From positions 1 to 52,914 of the forward strand of contig NZ_JASSOT010000071.1 in the NCBI RefSeq assembly GCF_030238365.1: DNA of 52,914 bases, written 5' to 3'. A program made the position numbers and the translations under genes. The DNA is from Lelliottia wanjuensis (GTDB lineage: Bacteria > Pseudomonadota > Gammaproteobacteria > Enterobacterales > Enterobacteriaceae). Shown in pieces: positions 45,455-52,914 of the stretch (the stretch's first letter is position 1; each line of letters opens with the position of its first letter). The notes below the pieces were generated by a model. That model did not search any database. It was not told the origin of the DNA and saw only the letters and a list, made by a program, of their open reading frames with translations.

Positions 45455-46573
45455 ATGCATAACCAGGCTCCGATTCAACGTAGAAAATCTAAACGGATTT
45501 ACGTTGGGAATGTGCCGATTGGTGATGGTGCACCCATTGCCGTCCAGTCGATGACCAACACCCGTACCACGGATGTTGAGGCGACGGTCAATCAAATCAA
45601 AGCATTAGAGCGCGTTGGCGCGGATATCGTCCGCGTCTCTGTGCCCACCATGGATGCCGCTGAGGCGTTCAAACTCATCAAACAGCAGGTCAACGTTCCG
45701 CTGGTTGCCGATATCCACTTCGATTACCGAATCGCGCTGAAAGTCGCGGAATATGGTGTGGATTGTCTGCGTATCAACCCAGGTAACATTGGCAGCGAAG
45801 AGCGCATCCGCTCCGTTGTTGACTGTGCTCGCGACAAAAATATCCCTATCCGCATCGGCGTCAACGCCGGATCGCTGGAAAAAGATCTGCAGGAAAAATA
45901 CGGCGAACCGACGCCGCAGGCGCTCCTCGAATCCGCGATGCGTCATGTGGATCACCTCGATCGTCTGAATTTCGATCAGTTCAAAGTCAGCGTGAAAGCC
46001 TCCGATGTGTTCCTGGCCGTGGAATCTTATCGTCTGCTGGCGAAGCAGATCGAGCAACCTCTGCACCTCGGGATCACCGAAGCGGGCGGGTTGCGCAGTG
46101 GCTCCGTGAAATCGGCGATCGGCCTTGGTCTGCTGCTTTCTGAAGGGATCGGCGATACCCTGCGTGTTTCCCTGGCGGCGGATCCGGTTGAAGAGATCAA
46201 AGTCGGTTTCGACATTCTGAAATCCCTGCGCATTCGCGCGCGCGGGATCAACTTCATTGCGTGTCCAACCTGTTCGCGTCAGGAGTTTGACGTGATTGGT
46301 ACGGTCAACGCTCTGGAGCAACGTCTGGAAGATCTGATCACGCCGATGGATGTCTCCATTATCGGCTGTGTCGTGAATGGTCCGGGTGAAGCGCTGGTGT
46401 CAACGCTCGGCGTGACCGGCGGCAACAAGAAAAGCGGCCTTTATGAAGATGGTGTGCGTAAAGATCGTCTGGACAACAACGACATGATCGATCAGCTGGA
46501 AGCCCGCATCCGCGCGAAAGCGACGATGCTGGATGAAGCCCAGCGCATCAGCATTCAGCAAGTTGAAAAATAA
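45455..46573 (+). CDS. ispG: 4-hydroxy-3-methylbut-2-enyl diphosphate synthase
   Basis: IspG is a [4Fe-4S] enzyme of the MEP isoprenoid pathway that converts ME-cPP to HMBPP with flavodoxin as donor. The 372 residues equal E. coli IspG. An N-terminal TIM barrel ([11 protein letters not shown]) precedes the cluster domain, whose three cysteines are in [12 protein letters not shown] and [12 protein letters not shown]. It depends on the isc genes at 22-28 kb for its cluster. GGGAGA lies 7 bases upstream of the ATG. Confidence 0.98.
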   Translation: MHNQAPIQRRKSKRIYVGNVPIGDGAPIAVQSMTNTRTTDVEATVNQIKALERVGADIVRVSVPTMDAAEAFKLIKQQVNVPLVADIHFDYRIALKVAEYGVDCLRINPGNIGSEERIRSVVDCARDKNIPIRIGVNAGSLEKDLQEKYGEPTPQALLESAMRHVDHLDRLNFDQFKVSVKASDVFLAVESYRLLAKQIEQPLHLGITEAGGLRSGSVKSAIGLGLLLSEGIGDTLRVSLAADPVEEIKVGFDILKSLRIRARGINFIACPTCSRQEFDVIGTVNALEQRLEDLITPMDVSIIGCVVNGPGEALVSTLGVTGGNKKSGLYEDGVRKDRLDNNDMIDQLEARIRAKATMLDEAQRISIQQVEK

Positions 46574-46577
46574 CGTG

Positions 46578-46600
46578 ATGGGAAGCCAAAGGCTTCCCAT
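46578..46600. other. perfect hairpin after ispG
   Basis: ATGGGAAGCC-AAA-GGCTTCCCAT is a perfect 10-bp dyad 4 bases past the ispG stop codon with no T run. It sits in front of a true terminator and may stabilise the 3' end. Confidence 0.5.
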
Positions 46601-46608
46601 GTATGATT

Positions 46609-46643
46609 GAACCCTGGATTAATGAATCTTCGGGTTCTTTTTT
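46609..46643 (+). terminator. intrinsic terminator between ispG and hisS
   Basis: GAACCC/GGGTTC with inner GATT/AATC pairing is followed by six T residues. It ends the rodZ-ispG transcript at least in part; hisS starts 21 bases later. Confidence 0.75.
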
Positions 46644-46664
46644 GTATATAGAAAGAGAATAAAC

Positions 46665-47939
46665 GTGGCAAAAAACATTCAAGCCATCCGCGGCATGAAC
46701 GATTATCTGCCTGGCGAAACCGCCATCTGGCAGCGCATTGAAGGCACACTGAAACAGGTGCTCGGCAGCTACGGTTACAGCGAAATCCGTTTGCCGATTG
46801 TAGAGCAGACCCCGTTATTTAAACGTGCGATCGGCGAAGTGACCGACGTCGTTGAAAAAGAGATGTATACCTTTGAGGACCGAAACGGCGATAGCCTGAC
46901 TCTGCGCCCGGAAGGTACAGCGGGCTGCGTACGCGCCGGCATCGAACATGGTCTCCTGTACAATCAGGAGCAGCGCCTGTGGTATATCGGCCCGATGTTC
47001 CGCCACGAACGTCCGCAAAAAGGCCGCTACCGTCAGTTTAATCAGCTGGGTGTTGAAGTCTTTGGTCTGCAAGGGCCAGACATTGACGCCGAGCTCATCA
47101 TGCTCACCGCGCGCTGGTGGCGTGAGCTGGGGATCTCCCAGCACGTTGCGCTGGAGCTGAACTCTATCGGTTCCCTCGAAGCGCGTGCGAACTACCGTGA
47201 TGCGCTCGTCTCGTTCCTGGAACAGCACAAAGATAAGCTGGATGAAGACTGTCAGCGCCGCATGTACAGCAACCCGCTGCGTGTTCTGGATTCCAAGAAC
47301 CCGGAAGTGCAGGCCCTGCTGAACGATGCCCCGGCGCTGGGTGACTATCTGGATGAAGATTCCCGCGAGCATTTCGCTGGCCTGTGCAAACTGCTGGAAG
47401 ATGCAGGTATTGCCTACACCGTGAACCAGCGTCTGGTGCGTGGTCTGGATTACTACAACCGCACGGTGTTTGAGTGGGTCACCACCAGCCTCGGATCGCA
47501 GGGTACTGTCTGTGCAGGCGGTCGTTATGACGGTCTGGTTGAACAGCTCGGTGGTCGTGCTGCCCCTGCGGTCGGCTTCGCGATGGGTCTTGAGCGACTT
47601 GTTTTGCTGGTTCAGGCAGTTAATCCGGAATTTAAAGCAGAATCTGTTGTCGATATATACCTGGTGGCTTCAGGCGCGGATACGCAGTCTGCAGCAATGC
47701 AGTTTGCCGAACGTCTGCGCGATGCGCTGCCGGGCGTTAAGCTGATGACCAACCACGGTGGTGGCAACTTCAAAAAGCAGTTTGCCCGTGCCGACAAGTG
47801 GGGCGCAACTATCGCACTGGTGCTGGGCGAGTCCGAAGTGGCTGCTGGCGAAGTAGTGGTGAAAGATCTGCGCTCTGGTGAGCAAACAACCGTAACGCAG
47901 GACAGCGTTGCTGCGCACTTGCGCGCTTTGACTTGGTAA
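46665..47939 (+). CDS. hisS: histidyl-tRNA synthetase
   Basis: HisS is a class II aminoacyl-tRNA synthetase charging tRNA-His. The 424 residues equal E. coli HisS. Motif 2 is in [14 protein letters not shown], the histidine signature [15 protein letters not shown] is present, and motif 3 is in [12 protein letters not shown]. The anticodon-binding domain ends the protein. The start is GTG (GTGGCAAAAAAC), as in E. coli, preceded by AGAG. Downstream yfgM begins after 13 bases. Confidence 0.99.
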   Translation: MAKNIQAIRGMNDYLPGETAIWQRIEGTLKQVLGSYGYSEIRLPIVEQTPLFKRAIGEVTDVVEKEMYTFEDRNGDSLTLRPEGTAGCVRAGIEHGLLYNQEQRLWYIGPMFRHERPQKGRYRQFNQLGVEVFGLQGPDIDAELIMLTARWWRELGISQHVALELNSIGSLEARANYRDALVSFLEQHKDKLDEDCQRRMYSNPLRVLDSKNPEVQALLNDAPALGDYLDEDSREHFAGLCKLLEDAGIAYTVNQRLVRGLDYYNRTVFEWVTTSLGSQGTVCAGGRYDGLVEQLGGRAAPAVGFAMGLERLVLLVQAVNPEFKAESVVDIYLVASGADTQSAAMQFAERLRDALPGVKLMTNHGGGNFKKQFARADKWGATIALVLGESEVAAGEVVVKDLRSGEQTTVTQDSVAAHLRALTW

Positions 47940-47952
47940 GAGGAAGAACAGC

Positions 47953-48573
47953 GTGGAAATGTACGAGAACGAAAACGACCAGGTTGATGCGATTAAGCGC
48001 TTCTTTGCCGAAAATGGCAAAGCTCTGGTGGTTGGTGTGATTTTGGGTGTCGGTGCGCTGATGGGCTGGCGTTACTGGAACAGCCATCAGGCTGATTCCG
48101 CGCGCGAATCTTCCCTGTCGTATGAAAATACTGTGAGCGCCATTCGCGCCGATCAGCCACAAACGCTGGCTGCCGCAGAGAAATTTGCAGCTGACAACAA
48201 AAACACCTACGGTGCACTGGCTGCGCTGGAAGTGGCTCAGCAGTTTGTGGATAAAAACGAACTGGATAAAGCGGTGGCTCAGCTGAATCAGGGACTGGCT
48301 GCGGCCAGCGACGATAATCTGAAAGCGGTCATTAATTTACGCCTCGCCCGTATTCAGGTTCAGCAGAATAAAGCCGACGACGCGCTGAAAACGCTCGACA
48401 CCGTGAAAGGCGAAGGTTTTGCAGCGATTGTTGCTGACCTGCGCGGTGAAGCTCTGCTGAGCAAAGGCGACAAACAAGGCGCGCGCAGCGCGTGGGAAGC
48501 GGGTGTGAAAAGTAACGCCTCTCCTGCACTGAGCGAAATGATGCAGATGAAAATAAATAATTTGTCCGTCTGA
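47953..48573 (+). CDS. yfgM: YfgM, ancillary SecYEG translocon subunit
   Basis: The 206-residue inner membrane protein has one N-terminal membrane segment (about 23-40, ALVVGVILGVGALMGW) and a large periplasmic TPR-like domain. In E. coli it works with PpiD at the Sec translocon, helping hand over outer-membrane and periplasmic proteins. The GTG start at 47953 gives the E. coli length; an ATG two codons later is the alternative. Between hisS and bamB with short gaps, in one operon. Confidence 0.95.
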   Translation: MEMYENENDQVDAIKRFFAENGKALVVGVILGVGALMGWRYWNSHQADSARESSLSYENTVSAIRADQPQTLAAAEKFAADNKNTYGALAALEVAQQFVDKNELDKAVAQLNQGLAAASDDNLKAVINLRLARIQVQQNKADDALKTLDTVKGEGFAAIVADLRGEALLSKGDKQGARSAWEAGVKSNASPALSEMMQMKINNLSV

Positions 48574-48583
48574 GAGGGACCCG

Positions 48584-49762
48584 ATGCAATTGCGTAAATT
48601 ACTTCTGCCAGGACTGCTTTCCGTTACGTTATTGAGTGGCTGTTCACTGTTCAGTGGCGAAGAAGATGTTGTCAAAATGTCCCCGCTGCCGACGGTTGAA
48701 AACCAGTTTACCCCGTCTACCGCGTGGAGTTCTTCCGTAGGTAGCGGTATTGGTGATTTCTATTCCAACCTGCATCCGGCGTTTGCCGATAGCGTGGTCT
48801 ATGCGGCTGACCGCAAAGGCACCGTGCGCGCGTTTAACGCGGACGACGGCAAAGAAGTCTGGTCTGTGAATCTGGCCGAGAAAGACGGTTGGTTCTCCCG
48901 TACTCCGGCGCTGCTCTCGGGTGGCGTGACCGTTTCCGGTGGCCATGTTTATATCGGTAGCGAAAAAGCGCAGGTTTATGCGCTGAACACCAGCGATGGT
49001 TCTATCGCATGGCAGACTCGCGTAGCGGGTGAAGCCCTGTCTCGTCCGGTTGTTAGCGACGGCGTGGTGCTGATTCATACCAGCAACGGCCAGCTGCAGG
49101 CGCTGAACGAAGCTGACGGTGCGGTGAAATGGACCGTGAACCTGGACATGCCAGCCCTGTCTCTGCGCGGCGAATCGGCACCGGCTACCGCCTTTGGTGC
49201 AGCCATCGTCGGTGGTGACAACGGTCGCGTGAGCGCCGTGCTGATGCAGCAGGGTCAGATGATCTGGCAGCAGCGTATCTCTCAGGCAACCGGTCCGACT
49301 GAAATCGACCGTCTGAGCGATGTGGATACCACACCAGTTATCGTCGACAACGTGGTTTATGCCCTGGCCTACAACGGCAACCTGACGGCGCTGGATCTGC
49401 GCAGTGGTCAGGTCATGTGGAAACGTGAGCTGGGTTCAGTGAACGATTTCATCGTCGATGGCAACCGTATCTACCTGGTTGACCAAAACGACCGCCTGCT
49501 GGCACTGAACACCGATGGCGGTGTGACGCTGTGGACGCAAAGCGATCTGCTGCACCGTCTGCTGACCGCGCCTGCGCTGTACAATGGCAGCCTGGTTGTT
49601 GGTGATAGCGAAGGTTATATGCACTGGATCGATCCGGAAACGGGCCGCTTCGTGGCGCAGGAAAAAGTCGACAGCTCCGGTTTCCTGACCGATCCGGTTG
49701 TGGCTGACGGCAAACTGCTGATTCAGGCAAAAGACGGTACGCTCTACGCGATCACGCGTTAA
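48584..49762 (+). CDS. bamB: outer membrane assembly lipoprotein BamB
   Basis: BamB is a subunit of the BAM complex that inserts beta-barrel proteins into the outer membrane. The 392 residues equal E. coli BamB. The lipobox is LLSGC (about Cys20), with Ser at +2 for outer-membrane sorting. Eight PQQ-like repeat blades (ALNTSDGSIAWQT, ALDLRSGQVMWKR, ALNTDGGVTLWTQ) form a propeller. GAGGGA lies 6 bases before the ATG. Confidence 0.98.
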   Translation: MQLRKLLLPGLLSVTLLSGCSLFSGEEDVVKMSPLPTVENQFTPSTAWSSSVGSGIGDFYSNLHPAFADSVVYAADRKGTVRAFNADDGKEVWSVNLAEKDGWFSRTPALLSGGVTVSGGHVYIGSEKAQVYALNTSDGSIAWQTRVAGEALSRPVVSDGVVLIHTSNGQLQALNEADGAVKWTVNLDMPALSLRGESAPATAFGAAIVGGDNGRVSAVLMQQGQMIWQQRISQATGPTEIDRLSDVDTTPVIVDNVVYALAYNGNLTALDLRSGQVMWKRELGSVNDFIVDGNRIYLVDQNDRLLALNTDGGVTLWTQSDLLHRLLTAPALYNGSLVVGDSEGYMHWIDPETGRFVAQEKVDSSGFLTDPVVADGKLLIQAKDGTLYAITR

Positions 49763-49784
49763 TCGTCTCGTTTGTAGTATAATA

Positions 49785-49848
49785 AACGGCTCCTGTTAAC
49801 TCAGGGGCCGTTTTGACTTTTATAAAAACGCCGCAACTGCGACGTTTA
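49785..49848 (+). promoter_or_regulatory. two tandem hairpins between bamB and der
   Basis: The first hairpin is an 11-bp stem with one G-T pair (AACGGCTCCTG at 49785-49795, partner 49802-49812) followed by TTGACTTTT, a plausible terminator of the hisS-yfgM-bamB unit. The second (about 49826-49847, ACGCCGC-AACT-GCGACGT with one mismatch) precedes TTTATTTG. A TATAAT lies at 49778-49783. Together they would reduce read-through into der. Confidence 0.55.
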
Positions 49849-49872
49849 TTTGAATTTTATGAGGCTTCAAAC

Positions 49873-51348
49873 ATGGTACCTGTGGTCGCGCTTGTCGGGC
49901 GCCCGAACGTTGGAAAATCCACTCTTTTTAACCGTTTAACACGCACCCGTGATGCGCTGGTGGCGGATTTCCCGGGGCTGACTCGTGACCGTAAGTACGG
50001 TCGTGCTGAAGTGGAAGGTCGCGAGTTTATCTGTATCGATACCGGTGGTATCGACGGTACAGAAGACGGTGTGGAAACGCGCATGGCAGAGCAATCTCTG
50101 CTGGCGATTGAAGAGGCGGACATTGTTCTGTTCATGGTAGACGCACGTGCGGGCCTGATGCCTGCCGATACGGCTATCGCCAAACACCTGCGCTCCCGCG
50201 AAAAACCTACCTTCCTGGTGGCGAACAAAACTGACGGCATCGATGCCGATCAGGCGGTCGCGGATTTCTGGGCCCTGGGCCTGGGTGAAATCTATCCGAT
50301 TGCTGCGTCTCATGGCCGCGGCGTCACCAGCCTGCTCGAAACCGTTCTGCTGCCGTGGGTTGACGAAGTGAACCCGCCGGAAGAAGTGGACGAAGATGCC
50401 GAATACTGGGCACAGTTCGAAGCCGATCAAGAGGGCGCAGAAGAAGAGCCTGAGGATGATTTCAATCCGCAGGATCTGCCTATCAAACTCGCTATCGTCG
50501 GTCGCCCTAACGTCGGTAAGTCCACACTGACTAACCGTATTCTCGGCGAAGACCGCGTTGTGGTCTATGACATGCCGGGCACCACCCGTGACAGCATCTA
50601 CATCCCGATGGAACGCGATGAGCGCGAATACGTGCTGATCGATACCGCCGGGGTGCGTAAGCGCGGGAAAATCACCGATGTGGTGGAAAAATTCTCCGTT
50701 ATCAAAACCCTGCAGGCGATTGAAGATGCCAACGTGGTCATGCTGGTCATCGACGCGCGCGAAGGTATCTCCGATCAGGACCTGTCCCTGCTGGGCTTTA
50801 TCCTCAATAGTGGGCGCTCACTTGTTATCGTCGTCAACAAATGGGACGGTCTGAGCAACGAAGTGCGTGAGCAAGTTAAAGAGATGCTGGACTTCCGTCT
50901 GGGCTTCATCGACTTCGCACGCGTGCACTTCATCTCTGCGCTGCACGGCAGCGGCGTGGGCAATCTGTTCGAATCCGTTCGCGAAGCCTACGACAGCTCC
51001 ACTCGTCGTGTAAGCACCGCGATGCTGACCCGTATTATGACCATGGCAGCAGAAGACCATCAGCCGCCGCTGGTGCGTGGCCGTCGCGTGAAGCTGAAAT
51101 ATGCTCACGCAGGTGGTTACAACCCTCCAATCGTGGTGATTCACGGTAACCAGGTGAAAGACCTGCCGGATTCCTATAAACGCTATCTGATGAACTACTT
51201 CCGTAAATCGCTGGACGTGATGGGCACGCCTATCCGCATCCAGTTCAAGGAAGGGGATAACCCGTTTGCCAACAAACGTAACACCCTGACGCCGAACCAG
51301 ATGCGTAAACGTAAGCGTTTGATCAAGCACATCAAGAAAGGCAAGTAA
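49873..51348 (+). CDS. der: ribosome-associated GTPase Der (EngA)
   Basis: Der is an essential GTPase for 50S subunit assembly. The 491 residues contain two tandem GTPase domains, each with a [10 protein letters not shown]-loop (near residues 9 and 210), DxPG ([16 protein letters not shown]) and N/TKxD (ANKTDG, VNKWDG) motifs, and a C-terminal KH-like domain. An acidic linker separates the G domains. The start MVPVVALVG is the family start; the open frame continues 20 codons upstream. Confidence 0.99.
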   Translation: MVPVVALVGRPNVGKSTLFNRLTRTRDALVADFPGLTRDRKYGRAEVEGREFICIDTGGIDGTEDGVETRMAEQSLLAIEEADIVLFMVDARAGLMPADTAIAKHLRSREKPTFLVANKTDGIDADQAVADFWALGLGEIYPIAASHGRGVTSLLETVLLPWVDEVNPPEEVDEDAEYWAQFEADQEGAEEEPEDDFNPQDLPIKLAIVGRPNVGKSTLTNRILGEDRVVVYDMPGTTRDSIYIPMERDEREYVLIDTAGVRKRGKITDVVEKFSVIKTLQAIEDANVVMLVIDAREGISDQDLSLLGFILNSGRSLVIVVNKWDGLSNEVREQVKEMLDFRLGFIDFARVHFISALHGSGVGNLFESVREAYDSSTRRVSTAMLTRIMTMAAEDHQPPLVRGRRVKLKYAHAGGYNPPIVVIHGNQVKDLPDSYKRYLMNYFRKSLDVMGTPIRIQFKEGDNPFANKRNTLTPNQMRKRKRLIKHIKKGK

Positions 51349-51361
51349 TTGCGAAATCCAA

Positions 51362-51384
51362 AACCCGACTCCGTCGGGTTTTTT
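51362..51384 (+). terminator. intrinsic terminator of der
   Basis: A perfect 8-bp stem AACCCGAC/GTCGGGTT with a TCC loop is followed by a T run. Confidence 0.9.
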
Positions 51385-51422
51385 GTCTTTTGTCTCCCGA
51401 CAAGTTAAGTGTGGAGTGAAAC

Positions 51423-52454
51423 ATGCGGTTAGGTTTTATTGGGCTTGGCGCCGTGGTGGAGACGGCCTACTTACCGGCGTTACGCCAGATTTTTGGTCAT
51501 ACAGTCAGCTGCCTGGGCTATGATCTTCGCCCTGAGCGCGAGCTGGAAGGCGTGACGCGCTGCCAGACTCTGGAACAACTGCTGGCGACGCCGCTGGATA
51601 CTCTGTTTATCACCACCTCGTCACTGCATCACCTCGACGCGCTGGAGCAAGCCTTAGCCTCGCCAGTTCAACGTATCGTGGTGGAAAAACCGGTAGTAGC
51701 TACGCTGGCGCAAATCAAAAGACTTAAAGCGCTGCTCGCAGAACCTGGGGTCGCGTCTCGCGTGATGGCGCTCGATCACTGGATGGCGCGCACGGGGGCT
51801 ATACAGGTCGCGCAGGGCCAACTTGATGAGATCGTCAAAATCGAGGGCTTTCTGCAGGAGCCAAGCGGTTTCAACGCGGCGGGCGAGCCAATCGCGCTGA
51901 ACTTTGCTACGGGCCAGCCGGATACCCGTCAGCTTAGTCATCCTGATGGGGTGATTATTGATATTGGCACTCACGTTCTGGCGATGATGCGCGATACCCT
52001 GCGTGGTCTGGGGGGAGGTGGTGAATTGTCGTTGCAGTTAATCTCGGCAAAAGACAGGCTTGGCCGCCCGATAGCCAAAGGCGATCTGCACACCGCGGAA
52101 GGCGAAGCGCATCTTCGTGGGACCGTGAGCGGTATTCCGGTCGATATCTGGCTCAATAAGTACGCCGGACCCGCTGGCGGACAAAAAGGGATCCGGCTGC
52201 ATTTGCGCGATGGTCGAATCATTAGCCATGACAGGCGCGGCGCTGAGGATGTGATTGAGTTGATTGAGGATGAAAACGTGCAGCGCTGGACGCGTCCAGG
52301 CGCCATCTACGCGCACTGTCTGGCAGAGCATATTCTGGGCGAGAAAAGCCTGTACGAGTGCGCGCCAGAGGAGGTGAGTCTCACCACTCAGCGTCGGCTG
52401 GAAGAGGTCGAATTGCTACTGCAATTACAGCAGCAGCTGCGTGGCCCGCACTGA
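51423..52454 (+). CDS. Gfo/Idh/MocA-family oxidoreductase
   Basis: The 343-residue cytoplasmic protein has an N-terminal Rossmann fold (GFIGLGAVVETAYLPAL) and the family motif EKP (VVEKPVVA). The C-terminal beta-sheet domain has HPDGVIIDIGTHVLAMM in the place of the catalytic region. The family reduces or oxidises sugars, inositols and related polyols with NAD(P). The gene lies between the der terminator and yfgJ, where E. coli K-12 has no such gene. It has GGAGTG before the ATG. Substrate unknown. Confidence 0.85.
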   Translation: MRLGFIGLGAVVETAYLPALRQIFGHTVSCLGYDLRPERELEGVTRCQTLEQLLATPLDTLFITTSSLHHLDALEQALASPVQRIVVEKPVVATLAQIKRLKALLAEPGVASRVMALDHWMARTGAIQVAQGQLDEIVKIEGFLQEPSGFNAAGEPIALNFATGQPDTRQLSHPDGVIIDIGTHVLAMMRDTLRGLGGGGELSLQLISAKDRLGRPIAKGDLHTAEGEAHLRGTVSGIPVDIWLNKYAGPAGGQKGIRLHLRDGRIISHDRRGAEDVIELIEDENVQRWTRPGAIYAHCLAEHILGEKSLYECAPEEVSLTTQRRLEEVELLLQLQQQLRGPH

Positions 52455-52496
52455 GCGGCGTGGTAAAATAACTCAAAACCTTTTTAAGGAGTCACG

Positions 52497-52712
52497 ATGT
52501 CTGTTATCTGTCCGGATTGCCATGCAGAGCTGGAACCCGTCAACGGAATGGCGCACTGCGAAACGTGCGATAAAGATATCGCGCTGCAAGCGCTATGCCC
52601 CGATTGCCATCAGCCGCTGCAGGTGTTGAAAGCCTGCGGCGCGGTGGATTATTTCTGCCAGAACGGGCACGGTTTGATTTCGAAGAAACGTGTGGAGTTT
52701 AAGCCGGAGTAA
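52497..52712 (+). CDS. yfgJ: zinc-ribbon protein YfgJ
   Basis: The 71-residue protein carries three Cys-pair knuckles (CPDCHAEL, CETCDKD, CPDCHQPL) and a fourth Cys-His region (CQNGHG), giving two zinc sites. Length and position after der match E. coli YfgJ. Function unknown. AAGGAG lies 6 bases before the ATG. Confidence 0.93.
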   Translation: MSVICPDCHAELEPVNGMAHCETCDKDIALQALCPDCHQPLQVLKACGAVDYFCQNGHGLISKKRVEFKPE

Positions 52713-52724
52713 ACCCGCAGATTC

Positions 52725-52789
52725 TGCCGGATGGCGCTGCGCTTATCCGGCCTACGGTTGTGTGGGTTTTGTAGGCCGGGTAAGCGAAG
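52725..52789. repeat. BIME with the second REP cut by an IS
   Basis: A complete REP unit (TGCCGGATGGCGCTGCGCTT, ending GGCCTAC; 52725-52755) is followed by the first arm of a second unit in opposite orientation (TGTAGGCCGGGTAAGCGAAG, 52770-52789). The expected partner arm CGCCACCCGGC, seen intact at 22019-22029, is replaced by IS sequence. Confidence 0.8.
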
Positions 52790-52914
52790 GGTATGAACCG
52801 GAAACATGGGTAACACTTTAGACCGGATACATGGGTAACAGTTATAACTGGCATAGAAGAGGAGACTCACTATGCCCTGGACTGAGACCCGACCTATGCA
52901 ACGCCTTGAATTTA
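52790..52914 (+). mobile_element. left end of an IS481-type insertion sequence (truncated by window edge)
   Basis: The terminus GGTATGAACCGGA aligns with the inverted terminus TGTACGGTCCGGA of the left window edge. Two direct repeats, CCGGAAACATGGGTAACA (52798-52815) and CCGGATACATGGGTAACA (52823-52840), lie at a 25-base period. A transposase start follows at 52871. Orientation is the same as at the left edge. Confidence 0.7.
52871..52914 (+). CDS. IS481-type transposase, N-terminal fragment
   Basis: The frame starts MPWTETRPMQRLEF and runs off the window edge. MPW(T)ET..PM is a typical beginning of IS481-family transposases, which continue into a helix-turn-helix and a DDE integrase core. 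AGAGGAG (52857-52863) lies 7 bases before the ATG. Only 14 residues are visible. Confidence 0.65.

Noticed and set aside
1..52914. Composite transposon bounded by two IS copies
   Set aside because: The IS ends are in direct orientation and enclose 52 kb of syntenic core chromosome, with each IS in a different target. Window or contig breakage at repeats is the simpler explanation.
1..52914. tRNA, rRNA, CRISPR array or prophage
   Set aside because: No cloverleaf, rRNA, regularly spaced repeat array or phage gene was recognised on either strand; the repeats present are REP/BIME units and hairpins.

Overview
The window is about 53 kb of enterobacterial chromosome. Protein sequences and gene order match the E. 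coli segment that runs from the hmp/glyA border through the isc operon to der and yfgJ. High GC, REP-type repeats and lineage-specific sugar loci suggest the Enterobacter/Lelliottia/Leclercia/Klebsiella side of the family; the genus cannot be fixed from this sequence alone. Both edges run into pieces of IS481-type insertion sequences: the transposase 3' end at the left and the transposase 5' end at the right, in the same orientation. The window therefore looks like a piece bounded by repeated IS copies. The genes expected beyond the edges are glnB on the left and xseA/guaB on the right.

Layout. (1) 1-3.5 kb: IS end, hmp, glyA, yphA. (2) 3.5-16 kb: an accessory sugar region at the place where E. 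coli has yphB-H. A minus-strand operon encodes a cation:sugar symporter, a GH36 alpha-galactosidase, an OprD/ChiP-like porin and a tiny lipoprotein. A ROK repressor separates it from a divergent plus-strand operon encoding a large DUF5107-TPR protein of unknown function, a sugar-porter MFS protein and an aldose 1-epimerase. (3) 16-21 kb: hcaT without the hca catabolic genes, csiE, a ZevAB-like metal uptake pair, suhB. (4) 21-30 kb: trmJ, the complete iscRSUA-hscBA-fdx-iscX iron-sulfur assembly operon, pepB, sseB. (5) 30-34.7 kb: an alpha-glucoside PTS permease and GH4 phospho-glucosidase, with the housekeeping gene sseA lying between them and an RpiR-type regulator. (6) 35-42 kb: the bacterial alpha-2-macroglobulin yfhM with its partner pbpC. 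(7) 42-52.7 kb: ndk, rlmN, rodZ, ispG, hisS, yfgM, bamB, der, a Gfo/Idh/MocA-type oxidoreductase not expected at this place, and yfgJ.

How the parts work together. The symporter operon has an outer-membrane pore, an inner-membrane importer and a cytoplasmic hydrolase for alpha-galactosides. The divergent operon adds monosaccharide transport, mutarotation and an unassigned carbohydrate-related protein, probably under the same ROK regulator. The PTS locus imports and phosphorylates an alpha-glucoside that the GH4 enzyme cleaves. The rest is core physiology: one-carbon metabolism, NO detoxification, Fe-S assembly, tRNA/rRNA modification, isoprenoid synthesis, cell shape, outer-membrane assembly and ribosome biogenesis.

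The most unusual signals are a predicted RNA hairpin that would mask the Shine-Dalgarno of the symporter gene, the uncharacterised DUF5107-TPR protein and its cluster, a near-perfect 18-bp dyad upstream of the PTS operon, the placement of sseA inside that locus, and the insertion of both IS ends into palindromic intergenic repeats. No tRNA, rRNA, CRISPR array or prophage was seen.
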